DNA of 64,000 nt from Bacillota bacterium (GTDB lineage Bacteria; Bacillota; Limnochordia; Darwinibacteriales; DTU012), in the NCBI GenBank assembly GCA_012837335.1, contig DURM01000089.1:1-64000 (forward strand). The letters run 5' to 3'. Below the pieces are notes generated by a model. That model saw nothing but the letters and a program-made list of their open reading frames with translations. It was not told where the DNA came from and did not search any database. Positions 26,273 through 35,066 of the stretch are shown here, piece after piece. Numbering within the stretch: position 1 is the first letter of the stretch; every line of letters starts with the position of its first letter. A program made the translations under genes and the position numbers.

Positions 26273-28495
26273 TTGAGCAGCATGCCCTTGAAGCAAGATT
26301 TGGAGAGCCAGCCGCAGTTCGAGCTGCCAAAAGGTCTGCTCGCCGATGGTGAGTCACTCCTTTTCCGGCTGCCATCGGATCTTGATGCAGATGGAAATAA
26401 AGCGGATGCTTTAGTGATAATTACAAACCTAAGGATTTTGCGCTTTGATGTTGTTGATCAAAAGCCTCAGGTGATACAGGAGTTTGATCTAGATAAAGTT
26501 GAGAAAATAGAAGCCCAGAATATGGTCGGCAACGGTCGTCTAGTTGTTTGGATGGATGGCAAAGTTTATTCGGCAGCGCGGTATTCCCTCCAGCACCATC
26601 CGGAGTATGCGGTTGCTGAAAACTATGTAAACCGCTACTTAGAGGATAAGGTTCTGCGCCCGCTGGATGAACCTGAGCCTGCCGCATGTCCCCGCTGCGG
26701 CAGACCTTTTAGACGTAATACCCAAATCTGTCCGGTTTGTCTGGATAAACGCCAAGTGTTCCTTCGGTTATGGGATGTGATGAAACCCCACGCACCCATG
26801 GTCGCGGGAGTGATGGCTATATTCTGGCTGATTACCGCTGTTGATCTAGTTATTCCCCAAATCCAGCGGCATCTGATTGACAATGTATTGAAACCACAGC
26901 TATATGATCTTCGCCTGCTCTTAATTTTGGTGGGAGGACTGGCGCTAGGAAGACTGTTAAACCTGCTGCTGTCAATATGGCGTGACTTTACCATGGTTAA
27001 GCTCAGCGCTAACCTTGGTAAGGATTTAAGGGATATGGTTTACAGTAAGATTCAGGCTCTTTCTTTAAGGTTTATTGACCAGAAGCAGACAGGCGATCTG
27101 ATGAATCGGATCAGCCGTGATACCAACAATATTCAGAGTTTTATGCAGCGCCATCTGCCGGAGTTGGTGAATCAAACGATTCTGCTGTTCGCGATTGCAG
27201 TGATTCTGCTGTTTACCAACTGGAAGCTGACACTATTGGTGATTATACCGGCGCCGATTATTGTCTTGGCTCAGAGAGCTACCTGGCGCAGAATCCGGAT
27301 CATGTATCGGCAGCAGTGGCGGGTTAATGACCGGGTTAACTCTCTTTTGCAGGATATTCTTTCTGGTATCCGCGTTGTCAAGGCTTTCGGAGGAGAAGAG
27401 CGGGAGATTTCCAAATTTACAGATCAGACCCGTGAATTCGCCGATGTCAGTGCCCGCAACGAAAAAGCATTTAATACTTTTTATCCAATCCTTGAATTTG
27501 TTATGGGCTTGGGTAACTTCTTGATTCTCTATTTTGGCGGTAAGCTGATACTGGGCGAGCAGATGATGCTCGGTGAACTATATCTTTTTACTAACTATGC
27601 AACTAGAATTTATGGGCCGCTGCGGTTCTTAACTTCAGTGCCGCGGTGGTTCCACAATGCGATGATTTCTGCGGAGCGGATCTTTGAAGTTGTTGACCAG
27701 CAGCCTGATGTTACAGATCGGGAAAATCCGGTTCCTGTTCCGAGACTAAAAGGCAAAATCGAATTAAGTAATGTCACTTTTGGTTACATTAAACATGAAC
27801 CGGTACTAAAGAACATCAATCTGACGATTGAAGAAGGAGAAATGATCGGTTTAGTCGGCCATTCTGGGGCAGGGAAGTCGACTCTGATTAACTTAATTTG
27901 CCGCTTCTATGATGTTGATGAAGGCGAAATTCTAATCGATGGAATCAATATAAAAGATTTGAAGCAAAAAGATCTCCGCAACCAGATTGGTATTGTTCTC
28001 CAGGACACATTTCTCTTTGCTGGTAGTATCTGGGAGAACATCGCATATGCTAAGCCGGATGCCACGCCGGAAGAGATTATTAGAGCTGCTAAAATAGCCA
28101 ACGCCCATGACTTTATTGTGAAGTTTCCGGACGGGTATGATACCCGGGTTGGCGAGCGCGGTCAGAGGTTATCCGGCGGAGAAAGGCAGCGGATTGCGAT
28201 TGCCCGGGCAGTGCTTCACGATCCCAGAATCTTGATCCTGGATGAAGCAACATCATCCGTTGACAGCCACACCGAACAGCAGATTCAAGAAGCCATTCAA
28301 AGGCTGGTTGCCAACCGAACCACAATTGCTATTGCTCATCGCTTGTCGACATTGAGGTATGCCAACCGCCTTGTTGTGCTGGATCATGGCCGCATTGCTG
28401 AACTAGGTACGCATGATGAGTTAATGGAGCAGCAGGGTACCTATTACCGCTTGGTGCAGGCTCAGAAAGAACTGGCTGATATGAGGGCTGTCTAG
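26273..28495 (+). CDS. ABC exporter with N-terminal PH-like domain and zinc ribbon (unit 2)
   Basis: 740-aa fused permease-ATPase, paralogous to the protein at 23337. It has an N-terminal domain (ADALVIITNLRILRFDV, typical of PH-like YdbT/bPH folds), a zinc ribbon CPRCG...CPVC (about 140-157), a transmembrane core, then Walker A GHSGAGKST, signature LSGGERQR and Walker B ILILDEATSSVD. The likely active complex is a heterodimer with unit 1, as for other tandem exporters. The TTG start at 26273 has GAGGTGAAG upstream. Next comes the promoter of the metal-ATPase gene. Confidence 0.85.
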   Translation: MSSMPLKQDLESQPQFELPKGLLADGESLLFRLPSDLDADGNKADALVIITNLRILRFDVVDQKPQVIQEFDLDKVEKIEAQNMVGNGRLVVWMDGKVYSAARYSLQHHPEYAVAENYVNRYLEDKVLRPLDEPEPAACPRCGRPFRRNTQICPVCLDKRQVFLRLWDVMKPHAPMVAGVMAIFWLITAVDLVIPQIQRHLIDNVLKPQLYDLRLLLILVGGLALGRLLNLLLSIWRDFTMVKLSANLGKDLRDMVYSKIQALSLRFIDQKQTGDLMNRISRDTNNIQSFMQRHLPELVNQTILLFAIAVILLFTNWKLTLLVIIPAPIIVLAQRATWRRIRIMYRQQWRVNDRVNSLLQDILSGIRVVKAFGGEEREISKFTDQTREFADVSARNEKAFNTFYPILEFVMGLGNFLILYFGGKLILGEQMMLGELYLFTNYATRIYGPLRFLTSVPRWFHNAMISAERIFEVVDQQPDVTDRENPVPVPRLKGKIELSNVTFGYIKHEPVLKNINLTIEEGEMIGLVGHSGAGKSTLINLICRFYDVDEGEILIDGINIKDLKQKDLRNQIGIVLQDTFLFAGSIWENIAYAKPDATPEEIIRAAKIANAHDFIVKFPDGYDTRVGERGQRLSGGERQRIAIARAVLHDPRILILDEATSSVDSHTEQQIQEAIQRLVANRTTIAIAHRLSTLRYANRLVVLDHGRIAELGTHDELMEQQGTYYRLVQAQKELADMRAV

Positions 28496-28498
28496 CGG

Positions 28499-28528
28499 TT
28501 GACAGAGCACCAGCTTTTGTGCTAAACT
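28499..28528 (+). promoter_or_regulatory. SigA-type promoter for riboswitch and cation ATPase
   Basis: A perfect TTGACA (28499-28504) and TAAACT (28523-28528) are 18 nt apart, just upstream of the riboswitch. Confidence 0.75.
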
Positions 28529-28531
28529 ACC

Positions 28532-28638
28532 AAAAAAGGGAGTAACTGGTGTGCAGTTTTGCACATCGGCGCATCAACATCATGGCAGAACTGCCTGGTG
28601 CGTCGGCCATTTATTTGGGTCAGTGAGACTTTTTGCAA
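28532..28638 (+). promoter_or_regulatory. yybP-ykoY (manganese-sensing) riboswitch aptamer
   Basis: The leader begins with AAAAAAGGGAGTA, the 5' signature of this class, has the internal CATCAACATCATGG-like loop elements, and ends with GTCAGTGAGACTTTTTGC, matching the conserved 3' GUGAGACCUUUGCC end. The outer helix would pair the 5' A-run with the 3' T-run. That T-run is also the left arm of the terminator at 28626, so Mn2+ binding should prevent termination and switch expression on. The downstream P-type ATPase is a classic target. Confidence 0.85.
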
Positions 28639-28667
28639 CTTTGTGTTGTAAAAAGTCTCTTTTTTTA
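28626..28667 (+). terminator. Riboswitch expression-platform terminator
   Basis: A 14-bp hairpin (28626-28639 with 28645-28658, one G-T pair) is followed by CTTTTTTTA. Its left arm overlaps the 3' end of the aptamer, giving mutually exclusive folds. Confidence 0.88.
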
Positions 28668-28691
28668 TTATTGCAGAAGGAGTGTGGATGC

Positions 28692-31259
28692 ATGAGTTCT
28701 AAGCCGCATGCGCTAACGACTGAAGCAGTGTTTAGAGCAGTTAAATCAAGTTCAGAGGGTTTAACAAATGAGGAGGCGCAGAAGCGCCTTGCCAACAGCG
28801 GACCGAATGAACTGCAGCAGGGCGAATCAAAGACGCTGCTGTCTATCTTTCTTGCCCAGTTTGCAGATTTAATGATCTGGGTGCTGATTGGAGCAGCCCT
28901 GATTTCCGGTATTGTCGGCGAATGGGTTGATACCGCAATTATCCTTGCGGTAGTGATTATCAATGCTGTTCTGGGCACAGTGCAGGAGAGCAGGGCAGAA
29001 AAAGCGCTGGAAGCCCTGAAAAAGATGGCTGCGCCGACAGCGAATGTAGTTCGTGGTGGAAAGATTCAGCAGATACCAGCGCGGGAACTCGTTGTGGGTG
29101 ATATCGTTCTTTTAGAGGCAGGCGACAGTGTACCTGCGGACTTGCGCTTGATCGAAACCGCAGCTTTAAAGATTGAGGAATCTGCTTTGACTGGAGAATC
29201 TGTTCCGGTAGATAAGCTAACTGATCCTTTGGAAAGTGAAAACCTGACAGTCGGTGACCGCATCAATATGGCTTACATGGGTACTAATGTCACTTACGGG
29301 CGCGGCACCGGTGTCGTTACTGCTACCGGCATGCAGACCGAAATGGGTTCCATCGCTGAGCAGCTAGCTTCTACCGAAAAAGAAATTACACCGCTGCAGC
29401 GTAAACTAAACCAGATTTCGAATATGCTTTCAATCGGTGTAATTGGTATTGCGATTGCCACCTTTGTGATTGGGCTGTTAAGCGGAGTACCGGCTCTGGA
29501 GATGTTTCTAACCGCGGTCAGCCTTGCGGTGGCAGCTATTCCTGAAGGACTAGTGGCCGTTGTAACCATTGTTCTGGCAGTAGGTATGACCCGGATGGCT
29601 GCTAGAGGCGCGATTATCCGCCGCCTCCCGGCAGTGGAAACGCTTGGCTCCACTCAAATCATCTGTTCAGATAAAACCGGAACCTTGACCCAAAACAAAA
29701 TGACTGTTCAAGAGCTTTGGAGTGAAAACCCGGATATTCTCTATGATGCAATGGGTCACTGTAACGATTCTAAGCTGGATGAAGCGGGCGAAACCATTGG
29801 TGATCCTACCGAGACAGCTCTGATAGATTATATCTTAAAGGAGAATAAATGGACTGTTGAGCAGGTGAATCAGCGGCAGCGGGAAGGTGAAATTCCCTTT
29901 GATTCTGCCCGCAAGCTCTCATCTGTGGCAGTTCGGAAATCAAATCCCGGTGGATTGAGAGTTTATGTTAAAGGAGCCCCGGATGTTCTCCTGGACCGCT
30001 GCACCCATGAAGATCGAAATGGAGATGTTGTGCCCTTATCGGATGAGCGCCGCAGTGAAATTGCAGCTGCCAATGATGCGATGGCAGGCCGAGCTTTAAG
30101 GGTGTTAGCATTCGGTTATAGAGATGTGAGTGAAAAACCAGATTTTGATAATCCGGAAGCAGTTGAGAATGATCTGGTCTTCTGTGGTTTAACCGGTATG
30201 ATCGATCCGGCTCGTCCAGAAGCAAAAGAAGCAATTGCCACCTGCAAACTTGCCGGAATCAAACCTGTCATGATTACCGGTGACCATAAGGTTACTGCTG
30301 TAGCGATTGCTGAGGATCTTGGCATAATGGATGAGCGCAGCCGGGCGGTTACTGGAGCAGACCTCGATCAGATGTCCGATGGGGAACTGGAATTTGAAGT
30401 AGAAAATATCTCGGTCTATGCTCGGGTTGCCCCGGAGCATAAAAGCCGGATAGTTAATGCTTGGCAGCGCAAAGGCCAGATCGTAGCAATGACCGGCGAT
30501 GGTGTAAACGACGCGCCAGCTTTGAAAACAGCGGATATCGGTGTTGGCATGGGTATTACCGGCACAGATGTATCGAAGCAGGCTGCCGATATGGTGCTTA
30601 CAGACGATAATTTTGCTACAATAGTATCGGCTGTCAAGGAAGGCAGACGAATATTCTCGAATATACATAAGACAGTTCGCTTTTTACTATCTTCTAATGT
30701 GGGAGAAGTAATTGCGATCCTGACATCCACCATAATCGGATGGAGACTGCTGGCACCTGTCCATATCCTGTGGATTAACTTAGTTACAGATACATTCCCG
30801 GCACTGGCTTTAGGTGCCGAGCCCGCAGAACCGGATGTTATGGAACGGGAGCCGCGGGACAGCAGGGAGCCGCTTTTAGGAGTTAGGGATTGGGTAAGAA
30901 TTGTTTTTGTCGGCGCGGTAGAGGCTATGGTTACCCTATTTGCGTATCGACTGGGTGGAGGCGGCCAGGTGGGCACTACTATGGCGTTTCTAACTCTATC
31001 CCTGTCTCAGTTGTTTGCTGCTTTTGGATTCCAGAGTGACCGCCACAGCGTGATCCATGTGCGTCCAAAAGAGCATCCCTGGTTGTGGCGGGGAGTACTG
31101 GCATCGGCAGCGCTGCAGCTGGCTGTAATTTTTGTGCCGGTGCTGCGTAATCTCTTTGACCTGGCAGTGCTGACAGCCGGTCAGTGGCTGATTGTTCTCG
31201 CTATGTGCTTAGTCATGCTGTTCTTTATCGAACTGCAGAAATGGGTCGCAAGACGGTAA
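28692..31259 (+). CDS. P-type cation-transporting ATPase (Ca2+/Mn2+ type)
   Basis: 855-aa P2A-like membrane pump. Features in order: actuator motif LTGES, the transmembrane-4 cation site AAIPEGL, phosphorylation motif SDKTGTLT, the nucleotide-binding KGAPD, the hinge GDGVNDAPAL and the C-terminal membrane helices (HILWINLVTDTFPALALG). PEGL in helix 4 with ND in helix 6 indicates Ca2+ or Mn2+. The Mn2+ riboswitch in its leader supports Mn2+ export. I chose ATG 28692, after AGAAGGAGTGTGG; the open frame upstream runs through the riboswitch and is not coding. Confidence 0.92.
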   Translation: MSSKPHALTTEAVFRAVKSSSEGLTNEEAQKRLANSGPNELQQGESKTLLSIFLAQFADLMIWVLIGAALISGIVGEWVDTAIILAVVIINAVLGTVQESRAEKALEALKKMAAPTANVVRGGKIQQIPARELVVGDIVLLEAGDSVPADLRLIETAALKIEESALTGESVPVDKLTDPLESENLTVGDRINMAYMGTNVTYGRGTGVVTATGMQTEMGSIAEQLASTEKEITPLQRKLNQISNMLSIGVIGIAIATFVIGLLSGVPALEMFLTAVSLAVAAIPEGLVAVVTIVLAVGMTRMAARGAIIRRLPAVETLGSTQIICSDKTGTLTQNKMTVQELWSENPDILYDAMGHCNDSKLDEAGETIGDPTETALIDYILKENKWTVEQVNQRQREGEIPFDSARKLSSVAVRKSNPGGLRVYVKGAPDVLLDRCTHEDRNGDVVPLSDERRSEIAAANDAMAGRALRVLAFGYRDVSEKPDFDNPEAVENDLVFCGLTGMIDPARPEAKEAIATCKLAGIKPVMITGDHKVTAVAIAEDLGIMDERSRAVTGADLDQMSDGELEFEVENISVYARVAPEHKSRIVNAWQRKGQIVAMTGDGVNDAPALKTADIGVGMGITGTDVSKQAADMVLTDDNFATIVSAVKEGRRIFSNIHKTVRFLLSSNVGEVIAILTSTIIGWRLLAPVHILWINLVTDTFPALALGAEPAEPDVMEREPRDSREPLLGVRDWVRIVFVGAVEAMVTLFAYRLGGGGQVGTTMAFLTLSLSQLFAAFGFQSDRHSVIHVRPKEHPWLWRGVLASAALQLAVIFVPVLRNLFDLAVLTAGQWLIVLAMCLVMLFFIELQKWVARR

Positions 31260-31288
31260 TCCCAGCCAATTTGGGAGGGGGGAGTGGA

Positions 31289-32092
31289 GTGAATACGCTC
31301 TATCTCGTGCTTGCTGGAATTATGATCGGCGGAGGAATGATTATTCCGGGAGTGAGCGGAGGAGTTCTGGCGGTCATCCTGGGGATCTACGAGCGAATTA
31401 TCAGCATCATTGCTCATCCTTTTGAAGACCTGCGGGAAAACATCAAATTTGGGCTGCCCCTGGCTGCAGGGGCAGTAATCAGTGTCTTAGCTTTGAGCCA
31501 GGTTCTCAATTATCTGCTGGAGTATTATCCGCTGCTGGTAAAATACCTATTCATTGGTTTACTGGCGGGCAGTCTGCCCGGCTTAACTGATGTTGCGAAT
31601 GCGAAGGGCTTAGATAAGCGCTATTACGCTGCTTTGATCCTGGGTGTATGTATCATCTTCATTCCGCTTTTGTTTGGATCGGAGCTGCAGGAACCAGTTA
31701 AAACTGCAGATGAACTTAAGGGATGGCAGGCAGTGCTTTCTGGAATTCTGCTGGCTGCAGGTACGGTAGTTCCCGGTGTCAGCTCATCTTTTCTGCTGAT
31801 GATTGCCGGCACTTATCAGCTCCTGTTAAAATCACTGGCACAGCTGAACTTACTTCCCTTGATTCCGACGGGACTATCAGCTTTGATCAGCGCGGTTTTA
31901 CTGTCGCGGGTAACTAAGTTTTTGTTGAGTAAATATTATGGCTGGACCTATTATACCTTGTTGGGGATCGTGGCTGGATCGATTATTGTGGTCTTTCCGG
32001 GCTTTCCCCGCAGTATTCTTGAAGCGCTGCTGGGGATTTTGCTGTTAGTTTTTGGTGCGCTGGTATCATGGGGACTGTCGCGGAGAAAATAA
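31289..32092 (+). CDS. DUF368 membrane protein, undecaprenyl-phosphate translocase-type (PopT family)
   Basis: 267-aa polytopic protein with the duplicated family motif: GGGMIIPGVSGG near the N-terminus and AAGTVVPGVSSS in the second half. DUF368 proteins recycle the undecaprenyl-phosphate carrier across the membrane. I chose GTG 31289, preceded by a G-rich Shine-Dalgarno; the longer frame overlapping the ATPase gene is unlikely. It starts 29 nt after the ATPase stop and so is probably under the same Mn2+ switch. A terminator follows. Confidence 0.85.
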   Translation: MNTLYLVLAGIMIGGGMIIPGVSGGVLAVILGIYERIISIIAHPFEDLRENIKFGLPLAAGAVISVLALSQVLNYLLEYYPLLVKYLFIGLLAGSLPGLTDVANAKGLDKRYYAALILGVCIIFIPLLFGSELQEPVKTADELKGWQAVLSGILLAAGTVVPGVSSSFLLMIAGTYQLLLKSLAQLNLLPLIPTGLSALISAVLLSRVTKFLLSKYYGWTYYTLLGIVAGSIIVVFPGFPRSILEALLGILLLVFGALVSWGLSRRK

Positions 32093-32097
32093 AACGG

Positions 32098-32141
32098 AAG
32101 CCTACATCAAATTTCTAAGGAAATGCGATATAGGCTTTTTA
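32098..32141 (+). terminator. Intrinsic terminator after the DUF368 gene
   Basis: The outer stem AAGCCTA/TAGGCTT has one mismatch and further pairs inside, plus an inner ATTTC/GAAAT helix. TTTTT follows. Confidence 0.8.
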
Positions 32142-32210
32142 ACTTGATAGGATTAAGGATTGAAATAGCGAATTAATATCACAATCCAACATAGAGAGGG
32201 TGTTGCGGCA

Positions 32211-32831
32211 ATGATCGGAGTGATAGATTATAAAGTTGGGAACGCTCCCAGTGTTCTTAACGCTCTGGCAAAAATAAAAGTTGATGCGGAGTTGATCTCT
32301 CGTCCCGAGCAGCTGCAGGGATTAAGTGGCATTATTCTGCCGGGGGTTGGTTCAGCGTCGGCAGCTATGGCTTCTTTAACTGAATTGGGTTTTGTACCAG
32401 AATTAGAAAATCTGGTATTCCATAAAAAACTGCCGTTTCTCGGAATATGTGTGGGCATGCAGATTTTATTTGAACACAGCGAGGAAGGGGATACAGCCTG
32501 CTTAGGCTGGATCCCGGGACAGGTAAAGCGGTTTCCCGAAAGCGTGCGGGTGCCTCAGATCGGGTGGAACAAAGTTAAATTTCGAGGTAAGCATCCGCTG
32601 ACAGAGGGGATTCCGGACTCGGCGTATTTTTATTTCGTGAATTCCTTCTACGTTGAACCAGACGCAGATGAGATTACAATTGGAACGAGTGAGTACGGCC
32701 AAGAATTCTGCGCGTTAATTGCCAGTGGGAATATCTATGCGGCCCAATTTCACGTAGAAAAAAGTGGTGAAATGGGACTGGCCATGCTGAAAAATTTTGC
32801 TGCGATTGTGGGTGATGCAGATGCTGACTAA
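32211..32831 (+). CDS. HisH-like glutamine amidotransferase subunit
   Basis: 206-aa class I glutaminase resembling the HisH subunit of imidazole glycerol phosphate synthase. The nucleophile Cys is in LGICVGMQ (about 83), the oxyanion strand is ILPGVGS, and the catalytic His and Glu are in FHVEKSG (about 182). It hydrolyses glutamine and channels ammonia to the HisF partner encoded next, which it overlaps by 11 nt. No other histidine gene is present. ATG 32211 follows a GAGAGGGTG site. Confidence 0.85.
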   Translation: MIGVIDYKVGNAPSVLNALAKIKVDAELISRPEQLQGLSGIILPGVGSASAAMASLTELGFVPELENLVFHKKLPFLGICVGMQILFEHSEEGDTACLGWIPGQVKRFPESVRVPQIGWNKVKFRGKHPLTEGIPDSAYFYFVNSFYVEPDADEITIGTSEYGQEFCALIASGNIYAAQFHVEKSGEMGLAMLKNFAAIVGDADAD

Positions 32832-33642
32832 ACGTTTGATAGCTTGCTTTGATGTTATTAACGGAATGGTGACCAAAGCTCAGCAGTTTCAGGATAATAT
32901 CAATATTGAGCGGGCGGAAACCATAGCCGCCAAGGTCTACCGCGATCAAATTGATGAGATAATCTTCTATGATATTACTGCCAGCGCAGAAAAGCGACCA
33001 ATTGACTTGAAAATGGTGCAGGCTGTTGCTAAGCAGGTTTTTGTTCCTTTTACAGTGGGCGGTGGAATCAGAAGTTTAGAGGATATGTACAGTGTTCTCA
33101 AATCCGGAGCTGAGAAAATCAGCATCGATTCCATGGCTGTGCGCAATCCGCAACTGATTACCGAAGGAGCTCAGGCATTTGGCAGCCAGTGCATTGTCCT
33201 AAGCATGCAGGTGAAAAAAGTCGTCAAGACTCCGGAGATTCCCAGTGGTTATGAAATTATGATTGATGGAGCTAGAGTTGCTACCGGTATGGATGCGCTC
33301 GCTTGGGCTAAACGGGGAGAGGAACTGGGAGCCGGTGAAATCTGTGTGAACAGCATTGACTGCGATGGCACTCATGAAGGCTATGATTTAGATATCACAG
33401 CTTTAATCAGTGAGCATGTCAATATTCCGGTTATTGCTTCAGGTGGTGCAGGCAAACCGGAGCATCTTTTGGATGTGTTTACCAAGACTAAGGCGTCAGC
33501 CGGAATTATCAGTTCGATGCTGTATTCGCCCCGCCTAGAGCGCAATTATTCGGTCCGGGAGCTAAAAACATACTTAGCTGAGCACGGTGTTACGGTGCGG
33601 CCGTGGATTGATTGCATGGTAGGATTGGAGGAGCAGATTTGA
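32821..33642 (+). CDS. HisF-like cyclase subunit, divergent at one catalytic position
   Basis: 273-aa TIM-barrel synthase subunit. Compared with Thermotoga HisF, CLDVKDGRV reads CFDVINGMV (Asp11 kept), DITAS, VGGGI and ASGGAGK phosphate-binding loops are kept, and SIDCDGT keeps Asp176. The second catalytic acid, Asp130 in AIDAKR, is Gln here (SMQVKK), and SVFH is SMLY. It could be a functional HisF variant or an amidotransferase with another substrate, like the WbuZ paralogues of O-antigen pathways. I chose ATG 32821, 6 nt after GTGGGTG. Confidence 0.8.
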   Translation: MLTKRLIACFDVINGMVTKAQQFQDNINIERAETIAAKVYRDQIDEIIFYDITASAEKRPIDLKMVQAVAKQVFVPFTVGGGIRSLEDMYSVLKSGAEKISIDSMAVRNPQLITEGAQAFGSQCIVLSMQVKKVVKTPEIPSGYEIMIDGARVATGMDALAWAKRGEELGAGEICVNSIDCDGTHEGYDLDITALISEHVNIPVIASGGAGKPEHLLDVFTKTKASAGIISSMLYSPRLERNYSVRELKTYLAEHGVTVRPWIDCMVGLEEQI

Positions 33643-34262
33643 ATCTAGAAGAGATCAGGGAGCTGGCGTATCAGCATTTAGCGAACCGCAAAGCCCATAA
33701 AGAGCGGGAGTTAGGTTTTATTTATTACCATGGGCAGCGGGTTGCTAAAATAGCGGTTAAGCTGCGTCAGCTGGTGCTGCCGAACGATGATTCCTGGGAT
33801 CAGGAATTAACTGCTGCGGCCTATTTTCATGATATCGCGAAAGGCATCGAACCCCACGCAGTCTATGGTTCGATTATCGTGCGGGAGATTCTTGCGGACT
33901 ACTGCACCAAGGAGCAGCTGGATCGGATCAGCGAGCTGGTCCGCTGGCACCAGTTCCGCGATCATACTAAGGAATATCATGACTATATTAAAATTCTCCA
34001 GGATGCGGATACGCTTGATCATTTTGGTGCAGTTGAAATCTGGATGAATTTCTTCTACTACGCTCATGTCGAAGGGACCTTAGAGGATTCAGTTGAGTTT
34101 TATCAAACAAAGTATCCTGAGATAGCTGGTAGGGCCCGTAGTGCGCTGAATTATGAAGTTTCTAAAACCATTTTTGATGAGAAGCATCAATTTGTGTTAG
34201 ATTTTGCCAAACGCATGAGTATTGAAGCTGAAGGTGGATTTGTAGATTTTGATCTGAGGTGA
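33639..34262 (+). CDS. HD-domain hydrolase
   Basis: 207-aa cytoplasmic metal-dependent phosphohydrolase. The order of ligands fits the HD family: an early His in YYHGQRVAK, the HD doublet in AAYFHDIAKGI (about 62), a His in RWHQFRDH and an Asp in LQDADTLDHFG. It resembles HDIG/YqeK-like nucleotide hydrolases; the substrate is unknown. The TTG start at 33639 overlaps the HisF-like stop (TTGA) and has GGAGGAG upstream, so it is co-translated with the HisFH-like pair. Confidence 0.78.
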   Translation: MNLEEIRELAYQHLANRKAHKERELGFIYYHGQRVAKIAVKLRQLVLPNDDSWDQELTAAAYFHDIAKGIEPHAVYGSIIVREILADYCTKEQLDRISELVRWHQFRDHTKEYHDYIKILQDADTLDHFGAVEIWMNFFYYAHVEGTLEDSVEFYQTKYPEIAGRARSALNYEVSKTIFDEKHQFVLDFAKRMSIEAEGGFVDFDLR

Positions 34263-34266
34263 TTAT

Positions 34267-35064
34267 GTGGTAAAGATTTGGGGTAATGAGATTCCGGGTT
34301 TTGTGCCTGAGTATGGACAAAATGAACCTGCGGTTGAGCCGTATTTAGTTGAGTCTGCTGCTCCTACCGCAGCAGTAGTTGTCTGTCCCGGAGGAGGATA
34401 TCGGGGTAAGGCACAACATGAAGGCAAAGATATTGCTGAGTGGTTAAATACAATTGGAGTTTCTGCCTTTGTTTTGGATTATCGGGTGAGTCCCTACCGC
34501 CATCCGGTTCCGCTGGCGGATGCTAGACGAGCAGTGCAGTTTGTGCGCAGCCATGCTGAAGAGTACAATGTCGATCCAAATCGAATTGGGCTCATGGGCT
34601 TTTCAGCGGGAGGCCATCTTGCGGCATCGGCTGGGGTCTATTCCCTTGATGCCAATCCCAACGCGGATGATCCGGTTGAACAAGTCAGCTCCCGCCCTGA
34701 TTGCTTGATTCTCTGCTACCCAGTTATTTCCATGGAAAAGCATCATCATCAGGGATCCCGCAGCAACCTCCTGGGACCGGATCCTGATCCTGAATTAGTG
34801 AATCAAATGTCGCTGGAGAATCATGTGCATGAGAATATGCCGCCGACTTTCCTCTGGCACACAGCGGAGGATAAATCGGTACCGGTGATGAACAGCCTCA
34901 TGTTTGCCGAAGGACTGAGCAAAGCCAATGTAGATTTTGCTCTCCATGTTTTTCCCCGCGGCAGGCATGGCTTGGGTTTGGCCGAGGAGCTGCCGGAAAC
35001 AGCTGTTTGGTCAGAACTGCTGGCTTCCTGGCTTGAGCAGATTGGATTTCGCAGAGGTGAGTGA
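34267..35064 (+). CDS. Alpha/beta hydrolase (acetyl-esterase/BD-FAE-like)
   Basis: 265-aa serine hydrolase. The oxyanion-hole segment CPGGGYR, nucleophile elbow GFSAGGH (Ser about 116), acid Asp in HTAEDKSVP and His in RGRHGLG complete the triad. There is no signal peptide, so it is cytoplasmic, like esterases that deacetylate imported oligosaccharides. The GTG start follows GAGGTGATT. It is 4 nt downstream of the HD hydrolase and overlaps the region of the dCTP deaminase start, which indicates one operon. Confidence 0.85.
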   Translation: MVKIWGNEIPGFVPEYGQNEPAVEPYLVESAAPTAAVVVCPGGGYRGKAQHEGKDIAEWLNTIGVSAFVLDYRVSPYRHPVPLADARRAVQFVRSHAEEYNVDPNRIGLMGFSAGGHLAASAGVYSLDANPNADDPVEQVSSRPDCLILCYPVISMEKHHHQGSRSNLLGPDPDPELVNQMSLENHVHENMPPTFLWHTAEDKSVPVMNSLMFAEGLSKANVDFALHVFPRGRHGLGLAEELPETAVWSELLASWLEQIGFRRGE

Positions 35065-35066
35065 AG

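Noticed and set aside
28551-28691. 47-residue N-terminal extension of the P-type ATPase
   Set aside because: It would translate the riboswitch and terminator; the AAGGAGTG site is before ATG 28692.
30416-30976. 186-codon minus-strand frame opposite the P-type ATPase
   Set aside because: Overlaps a strongly supported gene in full, no family features, no promoter or ribosome-binding site.
31184-31288. 35-residue N-terminal extension of the DUF368 protein
   Set aside because: It overlaps the ATPase gene in another frame and is unlike the family; GTG 31289 has a strong site.
32211-33642. Ordinary histidine biosynthesis locus
   Set aside because: No hisA, hisI, hisB, hisC, hisD or hisG is adjacent, and the HisF-like protein has a changed catalytic position.
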